From: Caldicoprobacter algeriensis
Lineage (GTDB): Bacteria; Bacillota; Clostridia; Caldicoprobacterales; Caldicoprobacteraceae
Direction: 5' to 3'
Assembly: GCF_023838525.1 (NCBI RefSeq)
Contig: NZ_JAHUQD010000005.1
Coordinates: 1-64,000, forward strand
DNA length: 64,000 bases
How positions within the stretch are numbered: the first letter of the stretch is position 1; every line of letters begins with the position of its first letter. The translations under genes and the position numbers were made by a program. The notes under the pieces were generated by a model. The model saw nothing but the letters and a program-made list of their open reading frames with translations. It was not told the DNA's origin and ran no database searches. Positions 25,735-35,029 of this stretch are shown here, in pieces.

Positions 25735-28128
25735 ATGCTTAGTTATAGCAAAGGTACCGGTGAATACGAGAATTGGATTTTGGCGGAAGAAGATTTCGAT
25801 CTTAAATATCAAAATAAATGTGAAAGCATTATGGCTTTGGGGAATGGATATTTAGGGTTAAGGTCATCCTTTGAGGAGCCCTATGTAGGTCAGATTAGGA
25901 ATATGTTTGTTGCAGGTACGTATAATAAGGCAGATGTTAATGAAGTAACAGAACTTCCTAATGCTGCCGATGTGGTGGAAATGCAAATATATCTGAATTC
26001 AGAATTGTTTTCGTTGACTTATGGGAAAATACTTGAATATTCACGATATCTTAATCTTAAAGATGGAGAATTGGTAAGAGAAGTACTATGGGAAAGCCCC
26101 AAGGGCTTGAGATATAGATTATTATTTAGAAGATTTGTATCCCTTGATGATTTGCATTTTATAGGGATTAAAGTTTCTATTACCCCTATTGATGAGGATG
26201 CAATAGTAAAAATAAAAACTGGAATTAATGGGAAAATGACTAATTCGGGTGTGCAACATTTTAAAGATGGAGAAAAAAGAGTTTATGAGAAAGAATATCT
26301 CCAGCTTATCCAAACAACTACCGAATCCAATATCGACTTTGTTATAAACTGCTGTTGTTCTTGTTACTTAGAGAATAAAATGAATAGAATCTTCTATATA
26401 CGGAAAGATTTTTTTCTTGAAAGGCGTAGTATTTTTGGACTGTACGAGTTTAAAGCTAAAAAAAATTTAACTATAAATTTTGAAAAGTTTGCTAATGTTT
26501 TTACTTCAAGAGATAAGGAGTACGCAGAAAAATATAACCTTCAGGAGATGAGACATGATTCCCTGGAGCACTTAAAGATTTGTTCTTTATTAAGCTATGA
26601 TGAGCTTTTTGAGAAAAGCAAATCAAAATGGAGACAATATTGGAAAGATGTAGAAGTAAGGGTTGAAAGCAAAAACAGTGTTGATCAACTTGCTTTGCGG
26701 TTTGCGCAATATCATTTACTTATAATGACGCCCATGCATGATGAAAGGTTTAGTGTTGGAGCAAAAGGCTTAACTGGTGAGGGATATAAAGGGCATGTGT
26801 TCTGGGATACTGAACTGTTTATTTTGCCGTATTTTCAATATAATATGCCAAACATTGCAGGGCAACTACTAAAGTATAGGTATTTGACATTGGAAGGTGC
26901 TAGAAAAAAAGCTAAACAATACGGATATGAAGGGGCTATGTATCCTTGGGAAAGCGCTTATACAGGGGAAGAAGAAACGCCTGAATGGGCTGCAATAAAT
27001 ATTATAACTGGTGAGCCTACGAGGGTATGGTCAGGGATAAAAGAGCATCATATCACGGCCGATATTGCGTATGCGGTTTGGAACTACTATCTTTCTACAG
27101 ACGATGTAGATTTTTTGAAAAAGTATGGAAGCGAGATAATTTTTGAATGCGCTTGGTTTTGGTGCAGCAGAGCAAAGTGGAACAGTAATAAGTCGAGATA
27201 TGAAATACTGGATGTGATAGGGCCTGACGAATACACGGAACATGTGGATAACAATGCTTATACCAATTATATGGCGCACTACGTTATATCAATAGCACTG
27301 CGTTTATATGACCTATTACCTGAAATAGACAGAGAAACGTTTGAATTCTTAGACCGTAAATTAAATCTAAAAAAGAGGTACGACACTTATTTAGATGTAT
27401 ATAACAAACTATATCTACCCAAACCAAATGAAAACGGAATTATTCCACAGGATGACACCTTTTTATCTAAAAAGCAAATTGATATAGATAAATACAGAAA
27501 TAGCGAAGCAAAGCAGAGTATATTATTAGATTATTCTCGGGATCAGGTTGTTAACATGCAGGTGTTAAAGCAAGCAGACGTCGTTATGCTTTTGTATGTA
27601 TTAAAAAACCTATTCGATAAGGAGGTGATTGAAAAAAACTGGAAATATTATGAAGCTAGAACTATTCATGATTCATCGTTGAGTATGGCTATACACAGTA
27701 TTGTTGCTACTTTTTTTGATGATATTCAGGCAGCATACGAGTGCTTTAAACAAGCGTCTATGATTGATATGGGACAAAATCCAAATTCGTCTGATAATGG
27801 AATACATGCAGCTTCTATGGGAGGCATTTGGCTTGCGGCTGTTATTGGATTTGGAGGTGTCTTTAATAATGAAGGCATATTGGAATTAAATCCCGCATTG
27901 CCATATGAATGGGAAGGATTAGAGTTTGACATAAAATTGAAGCTAAGGAAGATTCATATAAGTATCGATAGGGATAAGATTGAAATTACTTCAAAGGACG
28001 GTGGAATTACTGATATCATGGTTTATGGTGAAAAATATATTTTAGAAAAGAGGCTTGTTTTGCCTTATAGAAAAGAATCTCAACAAGGGTGTTCTCCTGA
28101 TGTAAAAGCAGAGGATTATTTATCTTGA
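25735..28128 (+). CDS. GH65 disaccharide phosphorylase (kojibiose phosphorylase-like, YcjT)
   Basis: A 797-residue glycoside hydrolase family 65 enzyme. The N-terminal beta-sandwich begins NWILAEEDFD...ESIMALGNGYLGLRSSFEEPY. The (alpha/alpha)6 catalytic barrel contains GHVFWDTELFILPYF, and the general acid lies in GPDEYTEHVDNNAYTN (Glu499). The phosphate-site region HDSSLSMAIHSI (about 645) and a C-terminal beta domain follow. These enzymes invert, yielding beta-glucose-1-phosphate, the substrate of the pgmB product at 18639. Kojibiose is favoured because E. coli YcjT is a kojibiose phosphorylase; trehalose, nigerose or maltose cannot be excluded. AAAGGAG precedes the ATG. Confidence 0.9.
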   Translation: MLSYSKGTGEYENWILAEEDFDLKYQNKCESIMALGNGYLGLRSSFEEPYVGQIRNMFVAGTYNKADVNEVTELPNAADVVEMQIYLNSELFSLTYGKILEYSRYLNLKDGELVREVLWESPKGLRYRLLFRRFVSLDDLHFIGIKVSITPIDEDAIVKIKTGINGKMTNSGVQHFKDGEKRVYEKEYLQLIQTTTESNIDFVINCCCSCYLENKMNRIFYIRKDFFLERRSIFGLYEFKAKKNLTINFEKFANVFTSRDKEYAEKYNLQEMRHDSLEHLKICSLLSYDELFEKSKSKWRQYWKDVEVRVESKNSVDQLALRFAQYHLLIMTPMHDERFSVGAKGLTGEGYKGHVFWDTELFILPYFQYNMPNIAGQLLKYRYLTLEGARKKAKQYGYEGAMYPWESAYTGEEETPEWAAINIITGEPTRVWSGIKEHHITADIAYAVWNYYLSTDDVDFLKKYGSEIIFECAWFWCSRAKWNSNKSRYEILDVIGPDEYTEHVDNNAYTNYMAHYVISIALRLYDLLPEIDRETFEFLDRKLNLKKRYDTYLDVYNKLYLPKPNENGIIPQDDTFLSKKQIDIDKYRNSEAKQSILLDYSRDQVVNMQVLKQADVVMLLYVLKNLFDKEVIEKNWKYYEARTIHDSSLSMAIHSIVATFFDDIQAAYECFKQASMIDMGQNPNSSDNGIHAASMGGIWLAAVIGFGGVFNNEGILELNPALPYEWEGLEFDIKLKLRKIHISIDRDKIEITSKDGGITDIMVYGEKYILEKRLVLPYRKESQQGCSPDVKAEDYLS

Positions 28129-28188
28129 TTTAAAAGATAAGATGTTAGGGATGAAATAATTTTATTGAAAAGTTTAAGGAGGCTTTTG

Positions 28189-29907
28189 ATGACATTGATG
28201 GCATTAAGTAATGATTATTCCCCAAAATTAATGGAACTTCTTCAAGTGCTATATGGAGAAAAAAGCAGACGATTATATAAGTCGTTTGATGCCTTTATAA
28301 ATATTTGGAAAAATAAGGCAAAAAATTACAGCTCTAAAGGTTGGGTTACTGAAAATGATGTTATGCTCATTACCTATGCAGATTCGATCAGAGATGAAGA
28401 AGAAAAACCTCTTGTAACATTGAATAAGTTTTTGAGTACTTATGCTGATGATGTTATAACAGCAGTCCATATACTTCCAATGTTTCCTTATACTTCTGAT
28501 GATGGATTTTCGGTGGTAGATTATTACAAAGTAGACGATAAATTGGGCAGTTGGGATGATGTCAGGGAATTATCAAAGAAATTTGATTTGATGCTGGATG
28601 CCGTTATAAATCATGTTTCGAAATCCAGCAAATGGTTTCAAAGTTTCCTCAAATGTAAGGGTAAATATAAAAATTATTTTATTGTTGCAGACCCTAATGA
28701 AGATTATTCAACTGTTATAAGGCCAAGGGCATTGCCTTTACTGACGCCTTTTGAGACAGCTGAAGGCGTAAAATACCTTTGGACCACCTTCAGTGATGAT
28801 CAAATAGATCTAAATTTTTCAAATCCCAATGTTTTATTGGAGGTTCTCAATGTCATTTTAACTTATGCTTATAACGGGGTAAGGTTTATAAGGCTGGATG
28901 CGGTGGGGTTTGTATGGAAAAAGCTGGGCACTACTTGCATGCATCTTAAAGAGACCCATGCGGTTGTAAAGTTAATAAGGTTGGTATTGGATGAAGTATT
29001 TCCAGGTACCATGATCATTACAGAGACCAATGTTCCGCACAAGGATAATATAAGCTACTTTGGTAACGGGTATGATGAGGCGCATCTGGTATATCAATTT
29101 CCCTTGCCTCCTTTGGTGCTTTTTTCCTTTATTACTGGTAATGCTGAAAAATTGAGCAAATGGGCTAAATCTTTAGAGAGTACGCCTCTTTCTGAATATA
29201 CTACGTATTTTAATTTTTTAGCATCTCATGATGGAATAGGGCTTAGACCCGTTGAAGGGATTTTATCAGATGATGAAGTACAGATGATGGTCAATACTGT
29301 CATAAATCATGGAGGAAAAATAAGCTATAGGTTCAATAGTGATGGTTCCCAAAGTCCTTATGAGCTTAATATTACTTATATGGATGCGCTGACTGATCCA
29401 AAATCTAAAAATATGCAAGAAAGAGTCAATAAATTTATTGCGGCTCATGCCATACTGTTGTCATTAAGAGGAGTTCCAGGGATATATATTCACAGCTTAT
29501 TAGGTTCGCAGAATTGGTATGATGGGGTAATAGAATCGGGTATAAATAGGAGAATAAATAGGGAAAAATTAAATTATAAGCTTGTGTGCCGAGAGATTGA
29601 ACAGAGTAATACTCTTAGAAATTTGGTATTTAATGAACTTTCTAAACTTGTAAAAATCAGGAGAAGGCACCCCACCTTTTCGCCTAATGCCTCGCAGGAA
29701 GTTATATTTTTGGATGGTAGAATATTTTCGTTTGTAAGGTATAATAATAGGTCAAACGAGAAGATTTTAGTACTTGTAAATGTTTCAAGTGAAAGGGTCT
29801 CAATTCCTAATGATTTTAGAGGCATTGATATAATAAGTGACGAGAAGATTTACAATGAAACCATAGAGATGTTGCCATATCAGGCGAGATGGATTGTAAT
29901 TGAATAA
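28189..29907 (+). CDS. GH13_18 sugar phosphorylase (glucosylglycerate phosphorylase-like, YcjM)
   Basis: A 572-residue GH13 enzyme of the sucrose-phosphorylase subfamily. Catalytic nucleophile is in FIRLDAVGF (Asp237), acid/base in ITETNVPHKDN (Glu279) and the stabilising Asp in NFLASHDGIGLRP. The length exceeds sucrose phosphorylases (about 490) and fits glucosylglycerate phosphorylases, the activity assigned to E. coli YcjM. These enzymes retain configuration and give alpha-glucose-1-phosphate. AAGGAGG lies 6 bases before the ATG at 28189; the TTG at 28165 precedes that site. It is last in the locus and is followed by a terminator. Confidence 0.88.
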   Translation: MTLMALSNDYSPKLMELLQVLYGEKSRRLYKSFDAFINIWKNKAKNYSSKGWVTENDVMLITYADSIRDEEEKPLVTLNKFLSTYADDVITAVHILPMFPYTSDDGFSVVDYYKVDDKLGSWDDVRELSKKFDLMLDAVINHVSKSSKWFQSFLKCKGKYKNYFIVADPNEDYSTVIRPRALPLLTPFETAEGVKYLWTTFSDDQIDLNFSNPNVLLEVLNVILTYAYNGVRFIRLDAVGFVWKKLGTTCMHLKETHAVVKLIRLVLDEVFPGTMIITETNVPHKDNISYFGNGYDEAHLVYQFPLPPLVLFSFITGNAEKLSKWAKSLESTPLSEYTTYFNFLASHDGIGLRPVEGILSDDEVQMMVNTVINHGGKISYRFNSDGSQSPYELNITYMDALTDPKSKNMQERVNKFIAAHAILLSLRGVPGIYIHSLLGSQNWYDGVIESGINRRINREKLNYKLVCREIEQSNTLRNLVFNELSKLVKIRRRHPTFSPNASQEVIFLDGRIFSFVRYNNRSNEKILVLVNVSSERVSIPNDFRGIDIISDEKIYNETIEMLPYQARWIVIE

Positions 29908-29960
29908 TTATGGACCTGATTAAGTTTTGTGCAAACAGCTAAGGAGAGCAAGCATAAAGT

Positions 29961-30001
29961 AATCCCTGCCTTAGACAGAGGTGGGGATTGTCTATTTTTT
30001 T
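29961..30001 (+). terminator. intrinsic terminator of the ycj-type operon
   Basis: AATCCCTGCC pairs imperfectly with GGTGGGGATT and is followed by a T-rich tract (29991-30001). It ends just at the stop of the convergent ArsR-type gene and may serve both strands poorly. Confidence 0.65.
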
Positions 30002-30927
30002 AAGCTTTTCACGCTGTAATACACACGCACAACAATATCCTGGTCATAGTTACCAAACCCTTTGCCATAAATGGTGACTCCTCCTATGTGTTTTGCGTCG
30101 TCCAGCACCGCGATGCGAAATGTCCACTGCTTCAAGGTGAGAGATAAGTCTTCAATGGTAACTTCCGATAGCTTTTCCCCGTCTATGAAGCTGCCTTTAT
30201 CGTTTACGCGGATAACCTTCAGCAGGCCATACTGATTTATATTGTTGCTCCACCACGAAGGAGTATATATCCCCCTTTTGCCTCCAAAATCGCCGGGGCT
30301 AGTCCATTTTCCGATGTATACCCCGTTGATGAAGAAGGATATGTCCGATGGCCAATTGTTGTTAACGCCTGGGGCTTCGGAGCCCAGCTCTATTGAGATC
30401 TCCAGCTCTTCGGGTTGCTGATTGGGCAAAAGGTAATTCGGGATTTTGTATTCCACATACCCTTGCGTAAACCACAGGATTCTGGCGTTTACCCTTTCAG
30501 GGTCAAGAAAATAGCGGGGGTCGTCAAAATGGCCTATGACTTTTTCGTGGGTAGCCAATCCACAGGTGGGGGTCACCTTAAAATCGGTGTAGTGGCCCAC
30601 AGGGATGGATATTTCGTGGTACTTCCTTTGGGGCTTTTGACCTGTTGGAAAAGATATTTCCAGCGAATCTATTGCAAGGCTGCACAGTTTTTGTATACCG
30701 CCCCTACAGGGAGTGATCTCGGCCTTTATGATGCCGGCTTTTTCAAGCTTTCTTATATGCATGGTCATGATTGCATTGCTGAGATTCAGCTTTTCGGCCA
30801 GCTCCTTTATATTCATTGGCTTTTGTGCCAGAAGGTTTATTATTCTCAGCCTTACGTTACTGGCCAGTGCTTCGTATACAGGCAGCCATCTTTCGGTGGT
30901 GTCTATTTTCATACAGGTACGGCGCAT
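29992..30927 (-). CDS. ArsR-type transcriptional regulator with large C-terminal domain
   Basis: A 311-residue protein. Residues about 15-90 form an ArsR/HTH_5 winged helix (VYEALASNVRLRIINLLAQ, MNIKELAEKLNLSNAIMTMHIRKLEKAGII). The remaining 200 residues are beta-rich with many aromatic residues (DFKVTPTCGLATHEKVIGHFDDPRYF, FFINGVYIGKWTSPGDFGG), which resembles a ligand-binding or carbohydrate-binding fold rather than a metal sensor. It is divergent from a GH51 arabinofuranosidase, so it likely senses an arabinoside-derived signal (inference). Start could be 30927 or the ATG at 30912; neither has a clear ribosome-binding site. Confidence 0.75.
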   Translation of the reverse strand: MRRTCMKIDTTERWLPVYEALASNVRLRIINLLAQKPMNIKELAEKLNLSNAIMTMHIRKLEKAGIIKAEITPCRGGIQKLCSLAIDSLEISFPTGQKPQRKYHEISIPVGHYTDFKVTPTCGLATHEKVIGHFDDPRYFLDPERVNARILWFTQGYVEYKIPNYLLPNQQPEELEISIELGSEAPGVNNNWPSDISFFINGVYIGKWTSPGDFGGKRGIYTPSWWSNNINQYGLLKVIRVNDKGSFIDGEKLSEVTIEDLSLTLKQWTFRIAVLDDAKHIGGVTIYGKGFGNYDQDIVVRVYYSVKSLKK

Positions 30928-31402
30928 GAAGTTCCGTCACTTTGATCTTGTTGGGCTGGGAATGCGCCTTCTCCTCCTTTCTGTAGCTTGGCGTGTACTT
31001 TGGCACAGCTTTGCAATTAATAGTATTATAAACAACTTAATCCATACAGTAAAGCCTGTGTTTGCCGCCAAGAAGTTTGTCTCTGTCGCCGACAGCCCAT
31101 TAATATTATAAGAACGCGTTTTGTATTGCTGTTGCTTTTTATAGTGTACGTATGTTTTTGTGTTTACACAATGTGTCGGGCACGCGTTATTTAAACCGAT
31201 GTTGAGAGGCGTATTTGCAGTTATAACGCTTTAATAAACGTATATTTCATGTATGAGGCATATATTAAAAGTGTTCAAGAACATTTGATAAATAAAAAAT
31301 TGACAGGTATTACATTGACGTCTTATAATGAATACAAACAATTGTATTAAGCATTTAATATAATCATTAAACACTTAAAAGGCGAGCAGGAGGGGATTTA
31401 AA
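30928..31402. other. divergent intergenic control region (ArsR-type / GH51)
   Basis: A 475-base gene-free stretch. It contains the palindrome TGTTCAAGAACA at 31272-31283, just upstream of the GH51 promoter, and a second imperfect inverted repeat ATTAAGCATTTAAT (31346-31359) with ATTAAACACTTAA (31367-31379) just downstream of it. Both are plausible operators for the divergent regulator. Nothing else is supported, although short frames exist on the plus strand. Confidence 0.5.
31300..31329 (+). promoter_or_regulatory. sigma-A promoter of the GH51 gene
   Basis: A consensus TTGACA (31300-31305) and TATAAT (31324-31329) are separated by 18 bases. Palindromes on both sides suggest strict regulation. 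Confidence 0.75.
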
Positions 31403-32878
31403 ATGGTCAAGATGATCTTGAATGCCGATGTCAAAAGGGGGAGAATAAACAAAAACATTTACGGGCATTTTGCCGAGCATCTTGGCAGGTGCATCTATGA
31501 AGGGTTCTGGGTAGGCAAGGATTCGCCCATTCCCAACACCGACGGCATACGCGATGATGTGGTTGAGGCCTTGAGGAAAGTGAAAGTGCCTGTGCTCAGA
31601 TGGCCGGGAGGGTGTTTTGCCGATGAATACCACTGGCGGGACGGCATCGGCCCCTATGAGAGCCGACCCAAAACTATCAATACCCACTGGGGTGGGGTGG
31701 TGGAGAACAACCACTTTGGAACACACGAGTACTTCAGGCTGTGCGAATTGCTGGGTGCAGACGCGTATATCACCGGCAATGTGGGGAGCGGCACCGTCAG
31801 GGAGCTCCGCGAGTGGATCGAGTACATAACCTTTGACGGGGATTCTTGGCTGGCCAACTTAAGAAGGGCAAACGGCAGGGAAAAGCCCTGGAAACTGCCT
31901 TATGTTGGCATAGGGAACGAAAACTGGGGCTGTGGAGGGAACATGCGCCCTGAATACTATGCTGACCTGTTCCGCCAGTACGTCACTTATGTGCGTAATT
32001 TCAGCGGCAACAGGATATACAAGATTGCCTGCGGGCCCTCAGATGCCAACTACCATTGGACTGAGGTGTTGATGAGGGAAGCTGGACGCTATATGGATGG
32101 CCTGAGTCTGCATTATTACACCGTGCCGGGGACGTGGCAGAAGAAGGGATCGGCTACCCAGTTTGACGAGCGCGAATGGTTTGTCACCTTGAAGAAGACG
32201 CTGATTATGGATGAGCTTATTACCAAGCATTCCACCATTATGGACCGGTACGACCCCGAAAAGCGGGTAGGGCTTATTGTGGATGAGTGGGGCACATGGT
32301 ATGACGTGGAGCCGGGTACCAATCCGGGGTTCTTGTATCAGCAGAATACCCTGCGGGATGCGCTGGTAGCGGGCATCAACCTCAACATATTCAACAACCA
32401 TTGTGACAGGGTGCACATGGCCAACCTGGCTCAGACGGTAAACGTGCTTCAGGCCATGATTCTGACCGAAGGCGAAAAGATGATCGTCACTCCCACCTAT
32501 CACGTATTCGATATGTACAAGGTCCATCAGGACGCTCAGCTTCTGTCTCTGGAGTTTACCAGCAGCCTGTACAGCTACGGAGACGAGAGCATTCCTCAGA
32601 TAAGCGCTTCTGCTTCCGAGGACGACCAGGGCAGGGTCCATATATCGCTGTGCAATCTGGATCCCAGCTCGGTAGCCGATATACGCTGTGAGCTGAGGGG
32701 AACCAGCAGGACCAAGGTAAGCGGAACCATACTGACATCCTCTGAGATGAATGCCCACAATACCTTCGATGAACCCAATGCTGTCAAGCCGGTGGCCTTT
32801 AGCGATGCAACTCTGGTGGATAACGTGCTGGAGGTCAAGCTTCCATCCAAGTCGGTGGTAGTGCTGACTCTCGAATAG
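31403..32878 (+). CDS. abfA: alpha-L-arabinofuranosidase, GH51
   Basis: A 491-residue GH51 enzyme. The N-terminus [24 protein letters not shown] and the region [14 protein letters not shown] are family hallmarks. The acid/base Glu lies in IGNENWG (Glu173) and the nucleophile in [10 protein letters not shown] (Glu295). A C-terminal beta-sandwich follows. There is no signal peptide, so it acts in the cytoplasm on imported arabino-oligosaccharides, releasing L-arabinose. AGGAGGGG lies 8 bases before the ATG. Its base composition is higher in GC than the neighbouring ycj-type island, which argues that it is not part of it. Confidence 0.95.
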   Translation: MVKMILNADVKRGRINKNIYGHFAEHLGRCIYEGFWVGKDSPIPNTDGIRDDVVEALRKVKVPVLRWPGGCFADEYHWRDGIGPYESRPKTINTHWGGVVENNHFGTHEYFRLCELLGADAYITGNVGSGTVRELREWIEYITFDGDSWLANLRRANGREKPWKLPYVGIGNENWGCGGNMRPEYYADLFRQYVTYVRNFSGNRIYKIACGPSDANYHWTEVLMREAGRYMDGLSLHYYTVPGTWQKKGSATQFDEREWFVTLKKTLIMDELITKHSTIMDRYDPEKRVGLIVDEWGTWYDVEPGTNPGFLYQQNTLRDALVAGINLNIFNNHCDRVHMANLAQTVNVLQAMILTEGEKMIVTPTYHVFDMYKVHQDAQLLSLEFTSSLYSYGDESIPQISASASEDDQGRVHISLCNLDPSSVADIRCELRGTSRTKVSGTILTSSEMNAHNTFDEPNAVKPVAFSDATLVDNVLEVKLPSKSVVVLTLE

Positions 32879-32946
32879 AAAGATACAGCCTAAGGGAATG
32901 CACTGTTCAGATGAATGAGATGAGTATTCTTAAGAGGTGCGATGCC

Positions 32947-33207
32947 ATGGAAAACGGTGAATGCAAGGGATGCAGCGCTACCGTTAGGCTTTCACAGGAG
33001 GAGATAGATAAAATATTCGGCGAGACGCTGAAGGTAAAAAACGTCAAGCTGGTAACCCGGGAAGAGTATCGCAGCAGGCTTGAGATTTGCAGGCAGTGCC
33101 AGTATTTGGATTATGGTACCACGTGCAGGCTATGCGGCTGTTTGGTACAGATTAAAGCCAAGCTGGCTGGTGCGCGGTGTCCTTATCCATATCAGCCCAG
33201 ATGGTGA
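32947..33207 (+). CDS. small Cys-rich protein (possible zinc ribbon)
   Basis: An 86-residue protein with three Cys groups: ECKGC near the start, then CRQCQYLDYGTTCRLCGCLVQIKAKLAGARCP, which looks like a treble-clef or zinc-ribbon knuckle pair. The family is unknown to me; similar short proteins are common in Clostridia. AGAGGTG lies 7 bases before the ATG at 32947, which I prefer over ATG 32911 or 32920. A terminator follows. It could be co-transcribed with the GH51 gene, but a functional link is not apparent. Confidence 0.65.
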   Translation: MENGECKGCSATVRLSQEEIDKIFGETLKVKNVKLVTREEYRSRLEICRQCQYLDYGTTCRLCGCLVQIKAKLAGARCPYPYQPRW

Positions 33208-33218
33208 TAGTTTTAAGT

Positions 33219-33255
33219 AGCCCCTGAAGGGATTTCCCAGGGGCTTTTCTTTTTG
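33219..33255 (+). terminator. intrinsic terminator
   Basis: AGCCCCTG (33219-33226) pairs with CAGGGGCT and is followed by TTTCTTTTT. It ends the GH51/Cys-rich unit. Confidence 0.85.
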
Positions 33256-33298
33256 GTTTTTGTACTTTTCAATATGAAAAGGAAAAGGGTGGAAATGG

Positions 33299-33520
33299 AT
33301 GGAACAAGGTTATGATTTGATGCTGTGCAGATCGTACGGCCAATTTAATATGCCCGCTGTGTATTTTGGAGAGCAATCCTTAAAGAGGTTAAAATGCAGG
33401 ATGTACAGCCATGTGTTTCAAGCAGGGGCGAGAATGGAATTTGATTGCTTAGCCTGTCCGGCATGCTCCACTAATTGTGAATTAAACGGGTTTTACAAAT
33501 TTGAAAGATGTAAATTTTAA
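33299..33520 (+). CDS. small Cys-rich hypothetical protein
   Basis: A 73-residue frame with good initiation context (AAGGGTGG upstream of ATG 33299). A Cys cluster CLACPACSTNCELNGFYKFERC forms the C-terminal third, resembling a small metal or Fe-S binding site. I do not recognise the family. It stands alone between a terminator and the aspartokinase gene. Moderate doubt remains because the region is short and has no known homologue in my memory. Confidence 0.45.
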   Translation: MEQGYDLMLCRSYGQFNMPAVYFGEQSLKRLKCRMYSHVFQAGARMEFDCLACPACSTNCELNGFYKFERCKF

Positions 33521-33633
33521 AATTGCAAAATTTTGAATAGTGCATGGATTAAATGTATCAGTCACACTTGACTTTTATATTGCATAATTCTATAATAATC
33601 CTTGTTATTCTAGCGTTGGGAGGATTGAAGGAA

Positions 33634-34959
33634 GTGGGAGTGATAGTTGCAAAATTCGGGGGGACGTCCCTTGCAAATGCCGCGCAGTTTTGTAAAGCGC
33701 AGAACATAATATTGAGCGATCCGCGAAGACGATATGTGGTGGTGTCTGCACCCGGGAAATGTCACAGCGGCGACACCAAAATAACCGATCTTCTATATAC
33801 CTGTCACAAAAAGGCCAGTCAGGGTGAGAAGTTCGAAGACGTATTCGAGGTTATAGCGCAGCGTTACAGGGATATAATCAAGGGGCTAAACCTCGATCTG
33901 GATTTTGAGCCGTTGTTGAGTGATATCAAGGAGAGGATTGCAGCCGGAGCTTCCGCAGACTACGTTGCAAGCCGCGGCGAGTATTTGAACGGCATTATTA
34001 TGGCAAGGCTACTGGGATATGACTTTGTCGATGCCGCAAATATCATATTCTTTGATCAAAATGGCATATTTGACAGCGAACGCACCAACGAGGCTGTAGC
34101 ACGGCGCCTGAGCCAGCATGAACGAGCTGTCATCCCCGGGTTTTACGGTTCGATGCCAAATGGGGAAATAAAGACCTTCCCTCGAGGAGGTTCTGATATT
34201 ACCGGAGCCATCATAGCGCGGGGCGTAAATGCCGAGGTATACGAGAATTGGACTGACGTTTCGGGGTTTTTGATGGCCGACCCGCGCATAGTTGAAAATC
34301 CTAAGCCCATTCGCAAGATCACCTATCGTGAGCTGCGAGAGCTGGCCTATATGGGAGCCAGCGTGCTTCACGAGGATTCGATATTTCCGGTCAAAAAGGC
34401 CGGCATTCCGGTACACATAAAGAACACCAATGCTCCCGAAGAGCCGGGGACTATAATAGTAAACGAGGCAGAGCCGGTTACCTGCACGGGGGGTATAACG
34501 GGTGTAGCCGGCCGGAAGGGGTTTACGGTGATTGCCATAGAGAAGACGCTGATGCATGTGGAGCTGGGGTTTGGACGGCGTCTGCTTTCCATCCTGGAAT
34601 CTAACGGCATCTCCTTTGAACACATGCCATCGGGCATCGATACTATATCCCTGGTGATCGCCGACTCACAGCTGGATGGCAAGCTTGAAAAGGTGATTGA
34701 GGAGATCAAAGCACAGCTCCACCCCGATTCGGTAGAGGTTCATTCCAACATGGCGCTGATTGCCACCGTAGGTCGCGGTATGGCCCACACTCCTGGCATA
34801 GCGGCAAAGCTGTTTACGGCGCTGGGCAATGAAGGCATAAACGTTCGGATGATTGACCAGGGGTCCAGCGAGATCAACATAATCGTGGGGGTTGAGAATG
34901 AGGAGATGGAACGGGCGGTCAGGGCCATCTACTATGCTTTTGTGGATAGTTGCAAATGA
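33634..34959 (+). CDS. lysC: aspartate kinase (monofunctional)
   Basis: A 441-residue aspartokinase. The N-terminal VAKFGGTSLANA, the phosphate-binding SAPGK segment and FPRGGSDITGAII (about 185-197) define the kinase domain; two ACT regulatory units follow (about 300-441, VGRGMAHTPGIAAKLFTALGNEGINVRMIDQGSSEINI). It phosphorylates L-aspartate as the first step to lysine, threonine and methionine and is normally feedback-inhibited. A GTG at 33634 (10 bases after GGGAGG) or at 33640 are both plausible; upstream in-frame codons encode no family-like residues. No lysine riboswitch is visible upstream. Confidence 0.92.
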   Translation: MGVIVAKFGGTSLANAAQFCKAQNIILSDPRRRYVVVSAPGKCHSGDTKITDLLYTCHKKASQGEKFEDVFEVIAQRYRDIIKGLNLDLDFEPLLSDIKERIAAGASADYVASRGEYLNGIIMARLLGYDFVDAANIIFFDQNGIFDSERTNEAVARRLSQHERAVIPGFYGSMPNGEIKTFPRGGSDITGAIIARGVNAEVYENWTDVSGFLMADPRIVENPKPIRKITYRELRELAYMGASVLHEDSIFPVKKAGIPVHIKNTNAPEEPGTIIVNEAEPVTCTGGITGVAGRKGFTVIAIEKTLMHVELGFGRRLLSILESNGISFEHMPSGIDTISLVIADSQLDGKLEKVIEEIKAQLHPDSVEVHSNMALIATVGRGMAHTPGIAAKLFTALGNEGINVRMIDQGSSEINIIVGVENEEMERAVRAIYYAFVDSCK

Positions 34960-34985
34960 AAAATTGCAAAAATTGCAGCTAGGCC

Positions 34986-35014
34986 TTTACAAATGAGCGT
35001 ATTTTGATTATAAT
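34986..35014 (+). promoter_or_regulatory. sigma-A promoter of ileS
   Basis: TTTACA (34986-34991) and TATAAT (35009-35014) have a 17-base spacer and lie just upstream of the T-box leader. Confidence 0.75.
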
Positions 35015-35029
35015 ACTTGCAAATGGGGA

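Noticed and set aside
30713-31111. 132-codon plus-strand frame opposite the ArsR-type gene start
   Set aside because: It overlaps the verified winged-helix coding region on the other strand and runs through the regulatory gap without a ribosome-binding site.
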